A stretch of 64,000 nucleotides of DNA from Streptomyces olivoverticillatus. Its GTDB lineage: Bacteria > Actinomycetota > Actinomycetes > Streptomycetales > Streptomycetaceae. The stretch is from positions 479,914-543,913 of the forward strand of contig NZ_JACHJH010000001.1 in the NCBI RefSeq assembly GCF_014203555.1. The letters run 5' to 3'. Below, piece by piece: positions 32,623-40,977 of the stretch. A model generated the notes under the pieces. The model ran no database searches and was not told where the DNA came from. It saw only the letters and a program-made list of their open reading frames with translations. The position numbers and the translations under genes were made by a program. The first letter of the stretch is position 1. The number at the start of each line of letters is the position of its first letter.

Positions 32623-33486
32623 TCAGCCGCCCGCGCCGGGGACGGGGAAGGCGCCCGTCGCGCGGCGCGTGATCTCGCCGTAGATTTCCGGGTCCGTGGT
32701 GAACTCGCCCAGGCGACAGGTCTTGCGGCTGCCGTGGTAATCGCTGGAGCCGGTCACCAGCAGGCCGAGGTCGGCGGCGAGGCCGCGCAGCCGGGCCCGG
32801 GTGGGGGCGTCGTGGTCCATGTGGTCCACCTCGACGCCGTCCAGGCCGGCCGAGGCGAGCTCGGCGATGGCGCCCTCTGATATGCAGTTGCCGCGCTTGA
32901 GGGCGAGCGGGTGCGCGAGGACGGTGACACCGCCGGCCGCCTTGACCAGGCGGATCGCGTCGAAGGGGTCCAGCTCGTGCTTCTCGACGAAGGCGCGGCC
33001 GTCACCGGCGAGCCATTCGGAGGTGAAGGCGTCGGAGACGGTGTCGATCACACCGAGCTCTACCATGGCGGTGGCCACGTGCGGCCGGCCCACGGCCCCA
33101 ACGCCTGCGATCTCGGCGACGCGCTCCCACCGCACCGGCACACCCAGCTCGTTGAGCTTGGCGACCATGGCGCGGGCACGCGGCTCGCGGTCGTCGCGGA
33201 CGAGCTCGCGCTCGCGGGCGAGCTCCGGCTCCAGCGGGTCGAAGAGGTAGGCCAGCATGTGGACGCTGAAGCCGTCACCGCCGTCGAGGCGGCAGGAGAG
33301 CTCCGCGCCGGTGACGAGGGTCAGCCCGGCGGGAAGGGCCGCGATGGCCTCCGCGTGGCCGCCGACCCCGTCGTGGTCGGTCAGCGCGACGACGTCCAGC
33401 CCCGCGGCGGCGGCATTGCGCACCAGCTCGGCGGGTGTGTCGGTGCCGTCGGAGGCCGTGGAGTGGGTGTGCAAGTCGATGCGCAC
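32623..33486 (-). CDS. PHP-domain phosphoesterase
   Basis: 287 aa. GTG 33486 is preferred (GGGAG 8 nt upstream; N-terminus RIDLHTHSTASDG); TTG 33501 would add five residues. Metal-binding motifs of the PHP fold: HTHS, TDHDGVGG, TGAELSC, and later VLAHPLALKRG and DYHGSRK. Related to PHP proteins such as YciV (RNase AM), which act on 3',5'-bisphosphorylated nucleotides or RNA 5' ends; activity here is inferred only from the family. Cytoplasmic. Confidence 0.88.
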   Translation of the reverse strand: MRIDLHTHSTASDGTDTPAELVRNAAAAGLDVVALTDHDGVGGHAEAIAALPAGLTLVTGAELSCRLDGGDGFSVHMLAYLFDPLEPELARERELVRDDREPRARAMVAKLNELGVPVRWERVAEIAGVGAVGRPHVATAMVELGVIDTVSDAFTSEWLAGDGRAFVEKHELDPFDAIRLVKAAGGVTVLAHPLALKRGNCISEGAIAELASAGLDGVEVDHMDHDAPTRARLRGLAADLGLLVTGSSDYHGSRKTCRLGEFTTDPEIYGEITRRATGAFPVPGAGG

Positions 33487-33593
33487 GACACGGGCTCCCA
33501 AACAGCGAACGGACTGGACCGGTTCAGGATAACTGCCGATCGAAGCCGCTCAGGCTCCTTCACGTGTGATCTCAAGCCTGATCCCGCCCGCAA

Positions 33594-34235
33594 TCAGGGC
33601 GAGAGAATGCGCGGCGACAGCGCCCCGCAAGGCAGCAGATCGACCTCGGCCCCGGCGTCGCGCAGGTCGGTGAGCACCAGCTCGTCGTACATCAGCAGCC
33701 CCGACCGCTCGGGCCAGACGATCGCCCACAGCCACAGCCCGCACGCCTCCCCCGCGAAGACCGCGCGGTCGCCGGGGGAGCCGCCGACGTGCCACAGGGC
33801 GGTGGGACGGCCCGCCGCGTGCACCTTGGCGTCCGGGGGGCGGTTGACGCACATGTGGGGGCCGGGATCCGGGCCGTCGATGCCCGCGTAGCGCGCGCCG
33901 AGGCCCACACCCAGCTCCTCGGCCACCAGCAGGAGCTCCCCCGGGCCGCCGAGGGGGCCGGGGCCGGAGCAGGCGACCGCGGTGGCCCGGCCGCCGTTGC
34001 GGTCGTCGCCCGCGCAGACGACGCCGGTGAAGAGCCAGCCCACGGGCAGCGGCCAGGGCATCCAGACCGGGACCCGGGCCCGCCGGACCACGACGGCCAG
34101 CGCATCGACGCTCGGCGGGACGACCGGCTGCAGGGGGTGCACCGTGCCGTGGACAGCGCACTGCCAGGAGTCGGCGAAGAGACCGGGCGCTCGCACCCGG
34201 CCACCGCACTTCGGGCAACTGGGTTCGCCCCTCAT
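33594..34235 (-). CDS. DUF6758 protein with N-terminal zinc ribbon
   Basis: 213 aa from ATG 34235 (GGAGG very close, 2 nt; TTG 34244 is the alternative). Begins with a zinc-ribbon knuckle CPKCGGRVRAPG and a second pair CAVHG. The rest is an alpha/beta domain with Trp- and Pro-rich stretches (WMPWPLPVGWLFTG) conserved in Streptomyces homologues. No function is known to me. No membrane segment or signal. The PHP gene lies 107 nt downstream on the same strand. Confidence 0.75.
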   Translation of the reverse strand: MRGEPSCPKCGGRVRAPGLFADSWQCAVHGTVHPLQPVVPPSVDALAVVVRRARVPVWMPWPLPVGWLFTGVVCAGDDRNGGRATAVACSGPGPLGGPGELLLVAEELGVGLGARYAGIDGPDPGPHMCVNRPPDAKVHAAGRPTALWHVGGSPGDRAVFAGEACGLWLWAIVWPERSGLLMYDELVLTDLRDAGAEVDLLPCGALSPRILSP

Positions 34236-34334
34236 AGCCTCCAACGGTCCTACCGGGCCGCCGTCGCGTCAAGGACGATCACCCGGTCGGCGTGGCCGTC
34301 ATGGCCCAAAGCGTCGCCTCGGCCACTGCGCCCC

Positions 34335-34937
34335 TCAGCCCAGCGGGACGCCCTGCCGCAGCGGGTCGCGCAGGTCGGTGCCGTGCCGCAGCCAGCGCTC
34401 CTGGAGCGCGGCCGCGCCCTGGACCCGCTTCCACGCCGCCTCGTTGGGGGTCATCGGCAGCAGCGGAAGGAAGCGGACGGGGTCCATCGGGGCGTCCGTC
34501 TCCAGGTCCTCGACCAGGCCACCGCCCTCCCCCACCAGCACGGAGGTGAAGGCCGCCCCCGGCCACAACGGCTCACCGGTGTCCAGGGAGGCGCCCGGCG
34601 CGACCACCACGCCCTCCACTTGCGGGGAGGCGGCGAGCACGGCCAGGGGGCGCAGCACCTTGTCCGTGTCGGCCCGGCCCGCCCGTACGGAGAGGAGCAG
34701 CTCGGCGCGCGGGCCGCGCACCGGGTCGGCGAGCACGGCGGTGGGATCCGCCATCGGCTGGGCGGACATGCCGAGGGTCGCGTAGCGCACGACGGCGCCG
34801 CCCTGGTCCTCGTCCTCGGTGGTGAAACGCAGGACCTCGATGCGGTCCGTGCCCAGGAAGGTCACCGCGGCGCGGCCGTCCGGCTCACCCAGCGCCGTCA
34901 GCAGCCGGGCTTCGACCAGTGCGAGAAGGTCTGACAT
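34335..34937 (-). CDS. Suppressor-of-fused (SUFU)-domain protein
   Basis: 200 aa from ATG 34937, preceded by TATGCT 6 nt upstream with no ribosome site (leaderless). The domain matches bacterial SUFU-like proteins: an N-terminal helix (SDLLALVEARLLTAL), then ATLGMSAQPM, RAELLLSVRAG and the C-terminal FLPLLPMTPNEAAWKRVQG. In bacteria such proteins are often immunity or unknown proteins; no toxin gene is adjacent here. Divergent from the CorA gene across a 484-nt gap. Confidence 0.8.
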   Translation of the reverse strand: MSDLLALVEARLLTALGEPDGRAAVTFLGTDRIEVLRFTTEDEDQGGAVVRYATLGMSAQPMADPTAVLADPVRGPRAELLLSVRAGRADTDKVLRPLAVLAASPQVEGVVVAPGASLDTGEPLWPGAAFTSVLVGEGGGLVEDLETDAPMDPVRFLPLLPMTPNEAAWKRVQGAAALQERWLRHGTDLRDPLRQGVPLG

Positions 34938-34943
34938 GGAGTG

Positions 34944-34949
34944 AGCATA
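34944..34949 (-). promoter_or_regulatory. -10 hexamer of leaderless promoter (TATGCT)
   Basis: On the minus strand TATGCT lies 6 nt before ATG 34937; a TTGCCT lies 15 nt further upstream. Confidence 0.5.
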
Positions 34950-35421
34950 GAACGCGTATCGAACAGGCAAAGGGGGGTCTTGACACTCCGGGTGGCTGCT
35001 AGCCTGGCCTGGCCTTGACCTCTGGTCGAGTGTTGTGACGATCGTCCCCCAGCAGGGACCGGCCGGAGGAGGTGGGGCTGCGGTGGATCCTAGTCGACCG
35101 TGCAGTACCGGCAGTTCTCCCGTCTTCCCGCTCCGGACGCGCGTCACCTGGTGATTCGAAGCCTTCCGTAACCGGCCTTCGCGCCGCATTACCTTCGGAA
35201 GTCTCTTCACGCCCGCGGCACTTGACGGAAGAGCGCCTTTCTCTCGCTTTGTTCCGTGTTCTCTGCGAAGTTCTCCGCGAACTGCCGTCAGCTCCCGCAC
35301 GAAGCGCCGCCCGATGTGCGGACGTACCCACGCCCCGGCTGCACACAGCCGCACGTCTGCGTTTCGGGCAGCGTTGCGCCCCGCGTTCCCCGCTGACGGC
35401 CGGCCCGTGAAGGAGCCAGCC
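34950..35421 (+). promoter_or_regulatory. Long leader/promoter region of corA
   Basis: 472 nt with no convincing gene. It holds TTGACA (34980-34985) and TAGCCT (35000-35005), only 14 nt apart, so a weak or alternative promoter. Segments GCCGTCAGC (35284-35292) and GCTGACGGC (35392-35400) are exact complements about 100 nt apart, the second ending 21 nt before the ATG, so a leader fold that affects ribosome access is possible. No M-box (ykoK) consensus was seen. Confidence 0.4.
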
Positions 35422-36531
35422 ATGTCGATGATCCGTGATCTGCGTGCCGCCGTACGCCCCGCCCTGCGCCGCGTGCCCGTCCAGGGCGGCGGCTACGACG
35501 CCACCCGCGCCCCGTCCACCGACAGCGCCGTCGTGGACTGCGCCGTCTACCGCGACGGCAAGCGGGCCAGCGACCACGTCAGCCCCGCCGAGGCCATGCG
35601 GCGTGTCCGCAGCGAGGGCGGCTTCGCCTGGATCGGCCTGCACGAGCCCACGGAGCAGGAGTTCGCGGGCATCGCCCGGGAGTTCGGCCTGCACCCGCTG
35701 GCCGTGGAGGACGCTGTCCACGCCCACCAGCGGCCCAAGCTGGAGCGCTACGACGACACGCTCTTCACCGTCTTCAAGACCATCCACTACGTCGAGCACG
35801 CCGAACTGACCGCCACCAGCGAGGTGGTGGAGACCGGCGAGGTGATGTGCTTCACCGGCCCGGACTTCATCATCACCGTCCGGCACGGCGGCCAGGGCTC
35901 GCTGCGCGCGCTGCGCCACCACCTCCAGGACGACCCCCAGCTGCTCGGCAAGGGGCCCTCCGCCGTGCTGCACGCCATCGCCGACCAGGTGGTCGACGGC
36001 TACATAGCCGTGGCCGACGCCGTGCAGGACGACATAGACGAGGTCGAGATCGACGTCTTCTCCGAGCCCACCAAGGGGCAGCGACGGGGCGGCGACGCGG
36101 GCCGCATCTACCAGCTCAAGCGGGAGGTGCTGGAGTTCAAGCGGGCCGTCACCCCGCTGATCCGGCCGATGCAGCTGCTCAGCGAGCGGCCGATGCGGCT
36201 GGTCGACCCGGACATCCAGAAGTACTTCCGCGACGTCGCCGACCACCTCGCGCGCGTGCACGAGCAGGTGGTCTCCTTCGACGACCTGCTCAACTCCATC
36301 CTCCAGGCCAACCTCGCCCAGGCGTCCGTCGCGCAGAACGAGGACGCCCGCAAGATCACCTCATGGGCGGCCATCTGCGCCGTCCCGACGATGATCGCCG
36401 GGATCTACGGCATGAACTTCGACAACATGCCGGAACTGCACTGGAAGTACGGCTACCCGGCGGTCATGGTCGTCACGGTCGCCATCTGTGTGGGGATCCA
36501 CCGGGGCTTCAAGCGGAACGGCTGGCTCTGA
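35422..36531 (+). CDS. corA: CorA-type magnesium/cobalt transporter
   Basis: 369 aa from ATG 35422 with AAGGAG 7 nt upstream. N-terminal cytoplasmic domain (FAWIGLHEPTEQEFAGIARE), long helices (RIYQLKREVLEFKRAVTPL), then two C-terminal spans with the pore signature YGMNFDNMPEL between them. Forms a homopentameric Mg2+ channel. The basic C-terminus (RGFKRNGWL) fits the cytoplasm. Its 3' end overlaps the convergent EamA gene by 23 nt. Near it lie an MgtE_N/CBS protein and DUF1003 protein, so the region is rich in Mg-related families. Confidence 0.95.
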   Translation: MSMIRDLRAAVRPALRRVPVQGGGYDATRAPSTDSAVVDCAVYRDGKRASDHVSPAEAMRRVRSEGGFAWIGLHEPTEQEFAGIAREFGLHPLAVEDAVHAHQRPKLERYDDTLFTVFKTIHYVEHAELTATSEVVETGEVMCFTGPDFIITVRHGGQGSLRALRHHLQDDPQLLGKGPSAVLHAIADQVVDGYIAVADAVQDDIDEVEIDVFSEPTKGQRRGGDAGRIYQLKREVLEFKRAVTPLIRPMQLLSERPMRLVDPDIQKYFRDVADHLARVHEQVVSFDDLLNSILQANLAQASVAQNEDARKITSWAAICAVPTMIAGIYGMNFDNMPELHWKYGYPAVMVVTVAICVGIHRGFKRNGWL

Positions 36532-37495
36532 CCTCTGCCTCCGCGGTGGCGGGCCGGGGCTCGCGCCGGCGGCCTTCCATGATGACCAGGGCCAGGCCGG
36601 TCAGGATGACCACCAGCGCCGGGTAGGCCGCGGCCGACGGCAGCTGCCCCAGCCAGAGCGCCGCGATCAGGGCCGCCCCCGGGGTCTCCAGCAGGATCGC
36701 CGTGGACGTGACGGACGGGCCCAGGCCCTTGACGACCCGGTTGATGATCGAGTGGCCCAGCAGCTGCGCGGTCACCGTCAGCACGGCCAGCTTCGCCCAG
36801 GTCTCCCCGCTGTAGCCGCCCAGGGAGACGCCCCCGGCGAGGCAGACGGCGAGCAGCAGCACGGTCGTGGTCGTGTAGAGGACGTAGGTGTACGCGACCG
36901 TGCCCACTGTGCGGCGCACCTCGGCGCCCAGCAGGACGTAGCCGGCCGCCGCCACGCCCCCGGCCAGGGCGAGCGCGTCCCCGGCGAGGGCGCGCGGCGA
37001 GAGCGAGAGATCGACGCCGGTCAGGATGACGACCCCGAGGAAGGCGAGGCCGATGCCCGCCCAGACCAGGGCCGGCGGACGGTGGCCGCGCAGCCGCAGC
37101 AGGAGCGTCGTCCAGATCGGGGTGGTGGTCACCAGCGCGGTCGAGGAGGCCACCGAGGTCATGTGCAGGCTCGGCAGCCAGACGCCGAAGTGCACGGCGA
37201 ACAGCGCCCCGGCGGCGACGGACAGCAGCACCGCGCGACGGCCCATGCCGCGCAGCTCGCCGCGGTGGCGCAGCAGGGCGAGCGGGGTGAGGGCGCCGAC
37301 GGCCATGGCGTTGCGCCAGAAGGCGATGGCGAGGGCGGGGGCCACGGTGGCGGCGATCAGCGGGGCGGAGAGGGAGACGCCCGCAATGGCTATCGCCAGC
37401 AGGATCAGGTCGGTACGGACGGAGGCGTGGGCCGCCGTCGTGGCGCTGACAGGGGGGCTCGGTGGCGCTTCACGTCGCGTACGGGCAGGACTCAC
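36509..37495 (-). CDS. EamA/DMT-family transporter
   Basis: 328 aa from GTG 37495; a longer frame reaches ATG 37546 but would overlap the opposite gene's start. Ten predicted membrane segments in two EamA repeats: first LILLAIAIAGVSLSAPLIAA ... FGVWLPSLHMTSVASSTALV, second AGYVLLGAEVRRTVG ... LLETPGAALIAALWLGQLPS. The family exports amino acids, metabolites or drugs across the membrane; substrate not inferable. Tail-to-tail overlap with corA by 23 nt. Confidence 0.88.
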   Translation of the reverse strand: MSPARTRREAPPSPPVSATTAAHASVRTDLILLAIAIAGVSLSAPLIAATVAPALAIAFWRNAMAVGALTPLALLRHRGELRGMGRRAVLLSVAAGALFAVHFGVWLPSLHMTSVASSTALVTTTPIWTTLLLRLRGHRPPALVWAGIGLAFLGVVILTGVDLSLSPRALAGDALALAGGVAAAGYVLLGAEVRRTVGTVAYTYVLYTTTTVLLLAVCLAGGVSLGGYSGETWAKLAVLTVTAQLLGHSIINRVVKGLGPSVTSTAILLETPGAALIAALWLGQLPSAAAYPALVVILTGLALVIMEGRRREPRPATAEAEVRASRSA

Positions 37496-37532
37496 TCCCC
37501 CAGCGTAGGCCGGACGTGGTGCGCGTGGGTCA

Positions 37533-37538
37533 TAAGGT
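37533..37538 (+). promoter_or_regulatory. -10 hexamer of leaderless promoter (TAAGGT)
   Basis: TAAGGT lies 6 nt before ATG 37545. The AAGG inside it could instead act as a weak ribosome site. Confidence 0.4.
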
Positions 37539-37544
37539 AAGTGC

Positions 37545-38045
37545 ATGACGCAGACGCAGGCGCTGATCGAAGAGGCCGTCAAGAAGTCCGGCCTGATCTG
37601 GGTGCAGGGCCCCACGGGTCCCAGCCGTGCCCTGTGGCACGTCTGGCACGAAGGCGCGGCCGTGCTGGTCGGCGGCCCCGGCGAGCAGCCGCTGGACGGC
37701 CTCGGGCTGGTGGACGGCGGCACGGCCACCGTGACCGTGCGCAGCAAGGACAAGGGCGGCCGGCTCGTCATGTGGGCGGCACGGGTCGCCGAGGTCCCGG
37801 CGGGGAGCGAGGAGTGGACGGCGGCCGTCGCGGAGCTCAAGGGCAAGCGGCTGAACGCACCGGACGCGGAGGGCCTGGAGGAGCGGTGGGCCCGGGAGTG
37901 CCGGGTGGTGCGGCTGTCGCCCACGGGCGACACCTCGCCGCTGCCGGACGGCTCGCTGGCGGCCGAGCCGCTGGCCACGCCGGTGACCACACGACGTGCC
38001 ATGCCGGCGGCCCTGCCGAAACTGCTGCGCCGGGGGCGGCGGTAA
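37545..38045 (+). CDS. Hypothetical protein, possible FMN-binding split-barrel-like fold
   Basis: 166 aa. Pattern begins with a helix (TQTQALIEEAVKKSGLIWVQ) then beta strands (ALWHVWHEGAAVLVGG, TATVTVRSKDKGGRLVMWAA), reminiscent of the split-barrel flavin fold, but no cofactor motif can be confirmed. C-terminus is basic (LPKLLRRGRR). Conserved hypothetical in Streptomyces as far as I recall. Sits divergent from the EamA gene, head to head by 49 nt, and convergent with a lipoprotein gene. Confidence 0.65.
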   Translation: MTQTQALIEEAVKKSGLIWVQGPTGPSRALWHVWHEGAAVLVGGPGEQPLDGLGLVDGGTATVTVRSKDKGGRLVMWAARVAEVPAGSEEWTAAVAELKGKRLNAPDAEGLEERWARECRVVRLSPTGDTSPLPDGSLAAEPLATPVTTRRAMPAALPKLLRRGRR

Positions 38046-38072
38046 GCAGCCGGTTCTGAGGACCGCCAGGTC

Positions 38073-38867
38073 TCAGTTCCCGCCGGGCAGCGCAGCCCCC
38101 TGGCCGCCGCCCCCGGTGGGGATCCGCATCTGCTGGCCGTAGTCGACCGTCTGCCCCTTGTCGGGGACGGCCAGCGCGAAGTCCTTGCCCCAGTCCGCCA
38201 GTTCCAGCTGCCCCGCACCGCCCGCACGCTGCACCCGCAGCGGATACGGCGTGCCGGTGAGGGAGACGTCGAGCGTGCCGCCGCTGCCGCCCGCGCCGGT
38301 GACGCGGATGGTGCGGACGCCGCCGACCGCGCCGTGCTCGCCGCGGGTCAGCTTGCCGTGCAGGCCGAGCAGGCCGTCGAGGAGCACGTCCTTGTCGGTG
38401 AAGCCCTTGAACTGCTGGTAGGCGGGGTCGTCGGAGGGCACCTTGACGTACTTGTCGTCCAGCTTGCCCGCCGCGGCCGCCTTGTCGCCCTTGGACGCGG
38501 AGGCCGAGGCGGAGGGCGACGGGCTGCGGGACCAGAAGCCCGCCGGAGCCCGCAGGTACAGGTCGTCCCCCACCCGCAGCAGCTCGAAATCGCTGGCCCC
38601 GGAGGAGGAGACCCGGCCCGTGCCGCCGTTCTTCTTCAGCCGCATGTCGATCCGGTAGGTGTGGCCCTGGCTGACGACGTTGCCGGAGAGGTGCACCGTG
38701 CCGGCGCCCCGGGCGGCCGTACGGGCCTTCTCCTGGATGGCCGTGGCCTCCAGCTTGCCGACGCCGTTGGTCCCGGCGTCGGGGTCCTCGCTCCCGCCGC
38801 AGGCCGTGAGCACCGCCGACAGGCCGACGCACAGCGCCCCGACAACAGCCGCGTTCCGGGTTCGCAC
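38073..38867 (-). CDS. Lipoprotein of LppX/LprAFG-like type, probable lipid or envelope binding
   Basis: 264 aa, GTG with AGGAGG about 10 nt upstream. Signal ends VLTACGG (Cys23). After a disordered stretch come alternating beta strands (AGTVHLSGNVVSQGHTYRID, DFELLRVGDDLYLRAP), a low-complexity Ser/Ala/Lys insert, then more strands ending PTGGGGQ. The beta-rich layout and size resemble LprG/LppX-type lipoproteins that carry lipids, but identity is low confidence. Divergent from the MgtE_N/CBS gene. Confidence 0.7.
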   Translation of the reverse strand: MRTRNAAVVGALCVGLSAVLTACGGSEDPDAGTNGVGKLEATAIQEKARTAARGAGTVHLSGNVVSQGHTYRIDMRLKKNGGTGRVSSSGASDFELLRVGDDLYLRAPAGFWSRSPSPSASASASKGDKAAAAGKLDDKYVKVPSDDPAYQQFKGFTDKDVLLDGLLGLHGKLTRGEHGAVGGVRTIRVTGAGGSGGTLDVSLTGTPYPLRVQRAGGAGQLELADWGKDFALAVPDKGQTVDYGQQMRIPTGGGGQGAALPGGN

Positions 38868-38937
38868 CTGCTCTTGCCTCCTGTTACCAGTGGGATACGG
38901 CAGCGTACCCGGCAGGCCTACGGCCGGAAGCCGGGAG

Positions 38938-38967
38938 TCCGTACAGAGTGCGTACGGAGTCCGTACG
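38938..38967. promoter_or_regulatory. Iterated palindromic operator-like site
   Basis: TCCGTAC (38938-38944), GTACGGA (38952-38958) and TCCGTAC (38960-38966) alternate in orientation; the last two form the 17-nt palindrome CGTACGGAGTCCGTACG at 38951-38967. It lies between the divergent lipoprotein and MgtE_N/CBS genes. A TAGCCT (39004-39009) may be the -10 of the latter. Confidence 0.5.
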
Positions 38968-39045
38968 GCCGCCTCTCCCTCGGCGGGGCGAACCGGGGCG
39001 CGTTAGCCTGAATCGGACATCTGGCACGGGAGGAGGTATGCGGCC

Positions 39046-40353
39046 ATGGCAGCAGGCGCCCCCCGGGTGTTCGTCTCGCACCTCTCGGGCGTGGCCGTCT
39101 TCGACCCCAACGGCGACCAGGTCGGCCGGGTGCGCGACGTCGTCGCGATGCTGCGTGTCGGCGGCCGGCCGCCGCGCGTCCTCGGGCTGGTCGTGGAGGT
39201 CGTCAGCCGCCGCCGGATCTTCCTGCCCATGACCCGGGTCACCGGCGTGGAATCCGGCCAGGTCATCACCACCGGCGTGGTCAACATGCGGCGCTTCGAA
39301 CAGCGGCCCACCGAGACGCTGGTCCTCGGCGAGCTGCTCGACCGGCGGGTGAAGCTGGTCGACGGGGGCGAGGAGGTCACCGTCCTCGACGTGTCCCTCA
39401 CCCAGCTGCCCGCCCGCCGCGACTGGGAGATCGACAAGGTCTTCGTCCGCCGCGGCAAGGGCGGCGCGCTGCGCCGCAAGGGCGAGACGCTCACCGTCGA
39501 GTGGTCGGCCGTCACCGGCTTCTCCCTGGAGGAGCACGGGCAGGGCGCGGCGAGCCTGCTGGCCACCTTCGAGCAGCTGCGCCCCGCCGACCTGGCCAAC
39601 GTGCTGCACCACCTCTCGCCCAAGCGGCGGGCCGAGGTCGCGGCGGCCCTGGACGACGACCGGCTCGCGGACGTGCTGGAGGAGCTGCCGGAGGACGACC
39701 AGATCGAGATCCTCGGCAAGCTCAAGGAGGAGCGCGCCGCCGACGTCCTGGAGGCCATGGACCCCGACGACGCCGCCGACCTGCTCTCGGAGCTGCCGGA
39801 GGAGGAGATGGAGCGGCTGCTGACGCTGATGCAGCCGGACGACGCGGCGGACGTCCGGCGCCTGCTCGCCTACGAGGAGCGCACCGCGGGCGGCCTGATG
39901 ACCACCGAGCCGATCGTGCTGCGCCCGGACGCGACCGTGGCCGACGCGCTGGCCCGGGTGCGCAACCCCGACCTCTCCCCCGCGCTCGCCGCGCAGGTCT
40001 ACGTCTGCCGGCCCCCCGACGAGACCCCGACGGGCAAGTACCTGGGCACCGTGCATTTCCAGCGGCTGCTGCGGGACCCGCCCTTCGCGCTCGTCGGCTC
40101 CATCGCCGACACCGATCTGCGGCCGCTGCCGCCGGACACCCCGCTGCCCGCCGTCACCAGCTACCTGGCGACGTACAACATGGTGGCCGCCCCCGTGGTG
40201 GACGACAGCGGCTCGCTGCTGGGCGCGGTCACCGTGGACGACGTCCTGGACCACCTACTGCCCGACGACTGGCGCGAGACCGAGCTGCACCACGGTGCGC
40301 CCGGGATGAGCGAGGTCGGCACCCTGCCGGAGGTGTCCCGTGGTGGGCAATGA
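39046..40353 (+). CDS. PRC-barrel / MgtE_N / CBS-domain protein (soluble MgtE-like)
   Basis: 435 aa from ATG 39046, GGAGG 9 nt upstream. Two PRC-barrel-like parts (FVSHLSGVAVFDPNGDQVG; RRVKLVDGGEEVTVLDVSLT), then the MgtE N-domain superhelix (LANVLHHLSPKRRAEVAAAL, ELPEEEMERLLTLMQPDDAA) and paired CBS motifs (GGLMTTEPIVLRPDATVADA; NMVAAPVVDDSGSLLGAVTV). It ends without the five-span channel of true MgtE, so it is probably a Mg- or nucleotide-sensing regulator. The DUF1003 gene starts inside its 3' end. Mycobacteria have the same pair near mrp (from memory). Confidence 0.9.
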   Translation: MAAGAPRVFVSHLSGVAVFDPNGDQVGRVRDVVAMLRVGGRPPRVLGLVVEVVSRRRIFLPMTRVTGVESGQVITTGVVNMRRFEQRPTETLVLGELLDRRVKLVDGGEEVTVLDVSLTQLPARRDWEIDKVFVRRGKGGALRRKGETLTVEWSAVTGFSLEEHGQGAASLLATFEQLRPADLANVLHHLSPKRRAEVAAALDDDRLADVLEELPEDDQIEILGKLKEERAADVLEAMDPDDAADLLSELPEEEMERLLTLMQPDDAADVRRLLAYEERTAGGLMTTEPIVLRPDATVADALARVRNPDLSPALAAQVYVCRPPDETPTGKYLGTVHFQRLLRDPPFALVGSIADTDLRPLPPDTPLPAVTSYLATYNMVAAPVVDDSGSLLGAVTVDDVLDHLLPDDWRETELHHGAPGMSEVGTLPEVSRGGQ

Positions 40354-40936
40354 ACGGCTGCGGCCCGGCCAGCGCGCCGACCGGGCCGAGCGGGTGAAGA
40401 CGGAATCGGCCGCGGTGCACCCGCACGGCCACCCCCATCCCCGGGTGCGGCTGGACCTGCCGCGGGTGAAGCGGCGGCGCTGGCTACCGGAGTACGACCC
40501 CGAGGCCTTCGGGCGGATGTCGGAGCGGATCGCCCGTTTCCTGGGCACCGGGCGCTTCATCGTCTGGATGACGGTCGTCATCATCCTCTGGGTGGTGTGG
40601 AACACCTCGGTCCCCGGCCACCTGCGGTTCGACAATTACCCCTTCATCTTCCTGACGCTGGTGCTCTCGCTGCAGGCCTCGTACGCCGCCCCGCTGATCC
40701 TGCTGGCGCAGAACCGGCAGGACGACCGCGACCGGGTCAACCTGGAGCAGGACCGCAAGCAGAACGAGCGGTCGATCGCGGACACCGAGTACCTGACGCG
40801 CGAGATCGCGGCGCTGCGGATGGGCCTCGGCGAGGTGGCGACGCGGGACTGGATCCGCTCCGAGTTCCAGGACCTCGTCAGGGAGCTGGAACAGCGGCGG
40901 GTATTCCCCCAGGAGAGTGAGGAAGGCGACCGCTGA
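40340..40936 (+). CDS. DUF1003 membrane protein
   Basis: 198 aa; GTG overlaps the upstream gene by 14 nt. A charged N-terminus leads to two membrane segments (FIVWMTVVIILWVVWNT; YPFIFLTLVLSLQASYAAPL) joined by a short loop, followed by the family motif ILLAQNRQDDRDR and a long helical C-terminal tail. DUF1003 has no firm function. Coupled translation with the MgtE_N/CBS protein suggests the two act together, perhaps as a sensor at the membrane. Confidence 0.9.
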   Translation: MVGNERLRPGQRADRAERVKTESAAVHPHGHPHPRVRLDLPRVKRRRWLPEYDPEAFGRMSERIARFLGTGRFIVWMTVVIILWVVWNTSVPGHLRFDNYPFIFLTLVLSLQASYAAPLILLAQNRQDDRDRVNLEQDRKQNERSIADTEYLTREIAALRMGLGEVATRDWIRSEFQDLVRELEQRRVFPQESEEGDR

Positions 40937-40965
40937 GGGCTGTCCCCGGCCCCGCCCGTGGGTCG

Positions 40966-40971
40966 TACCAT
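40966..40971 (+). promoter_or_regulatory. -10 hexamer of leaderless promoter (TACCAT)
   Basis: TACCAT lies 6 nt before ATG 40978; no Shine-Dalgarno between. Confidence 0.5.
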
Positions 40972-40977
40972 CACCGT

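Noticed and set aside
35072..35410. 112-codon frame in the corA leader
   Set aside because: No ribosome site, Arg/Ser/Pro-rich composition, no domain; more likely non-coding leader.
34950..35421. M-box (ykoK) magnesium riboswitch before corA
   Set aside because: The conserved M-box core segments were not found by eye; only generic complementary segments are present.
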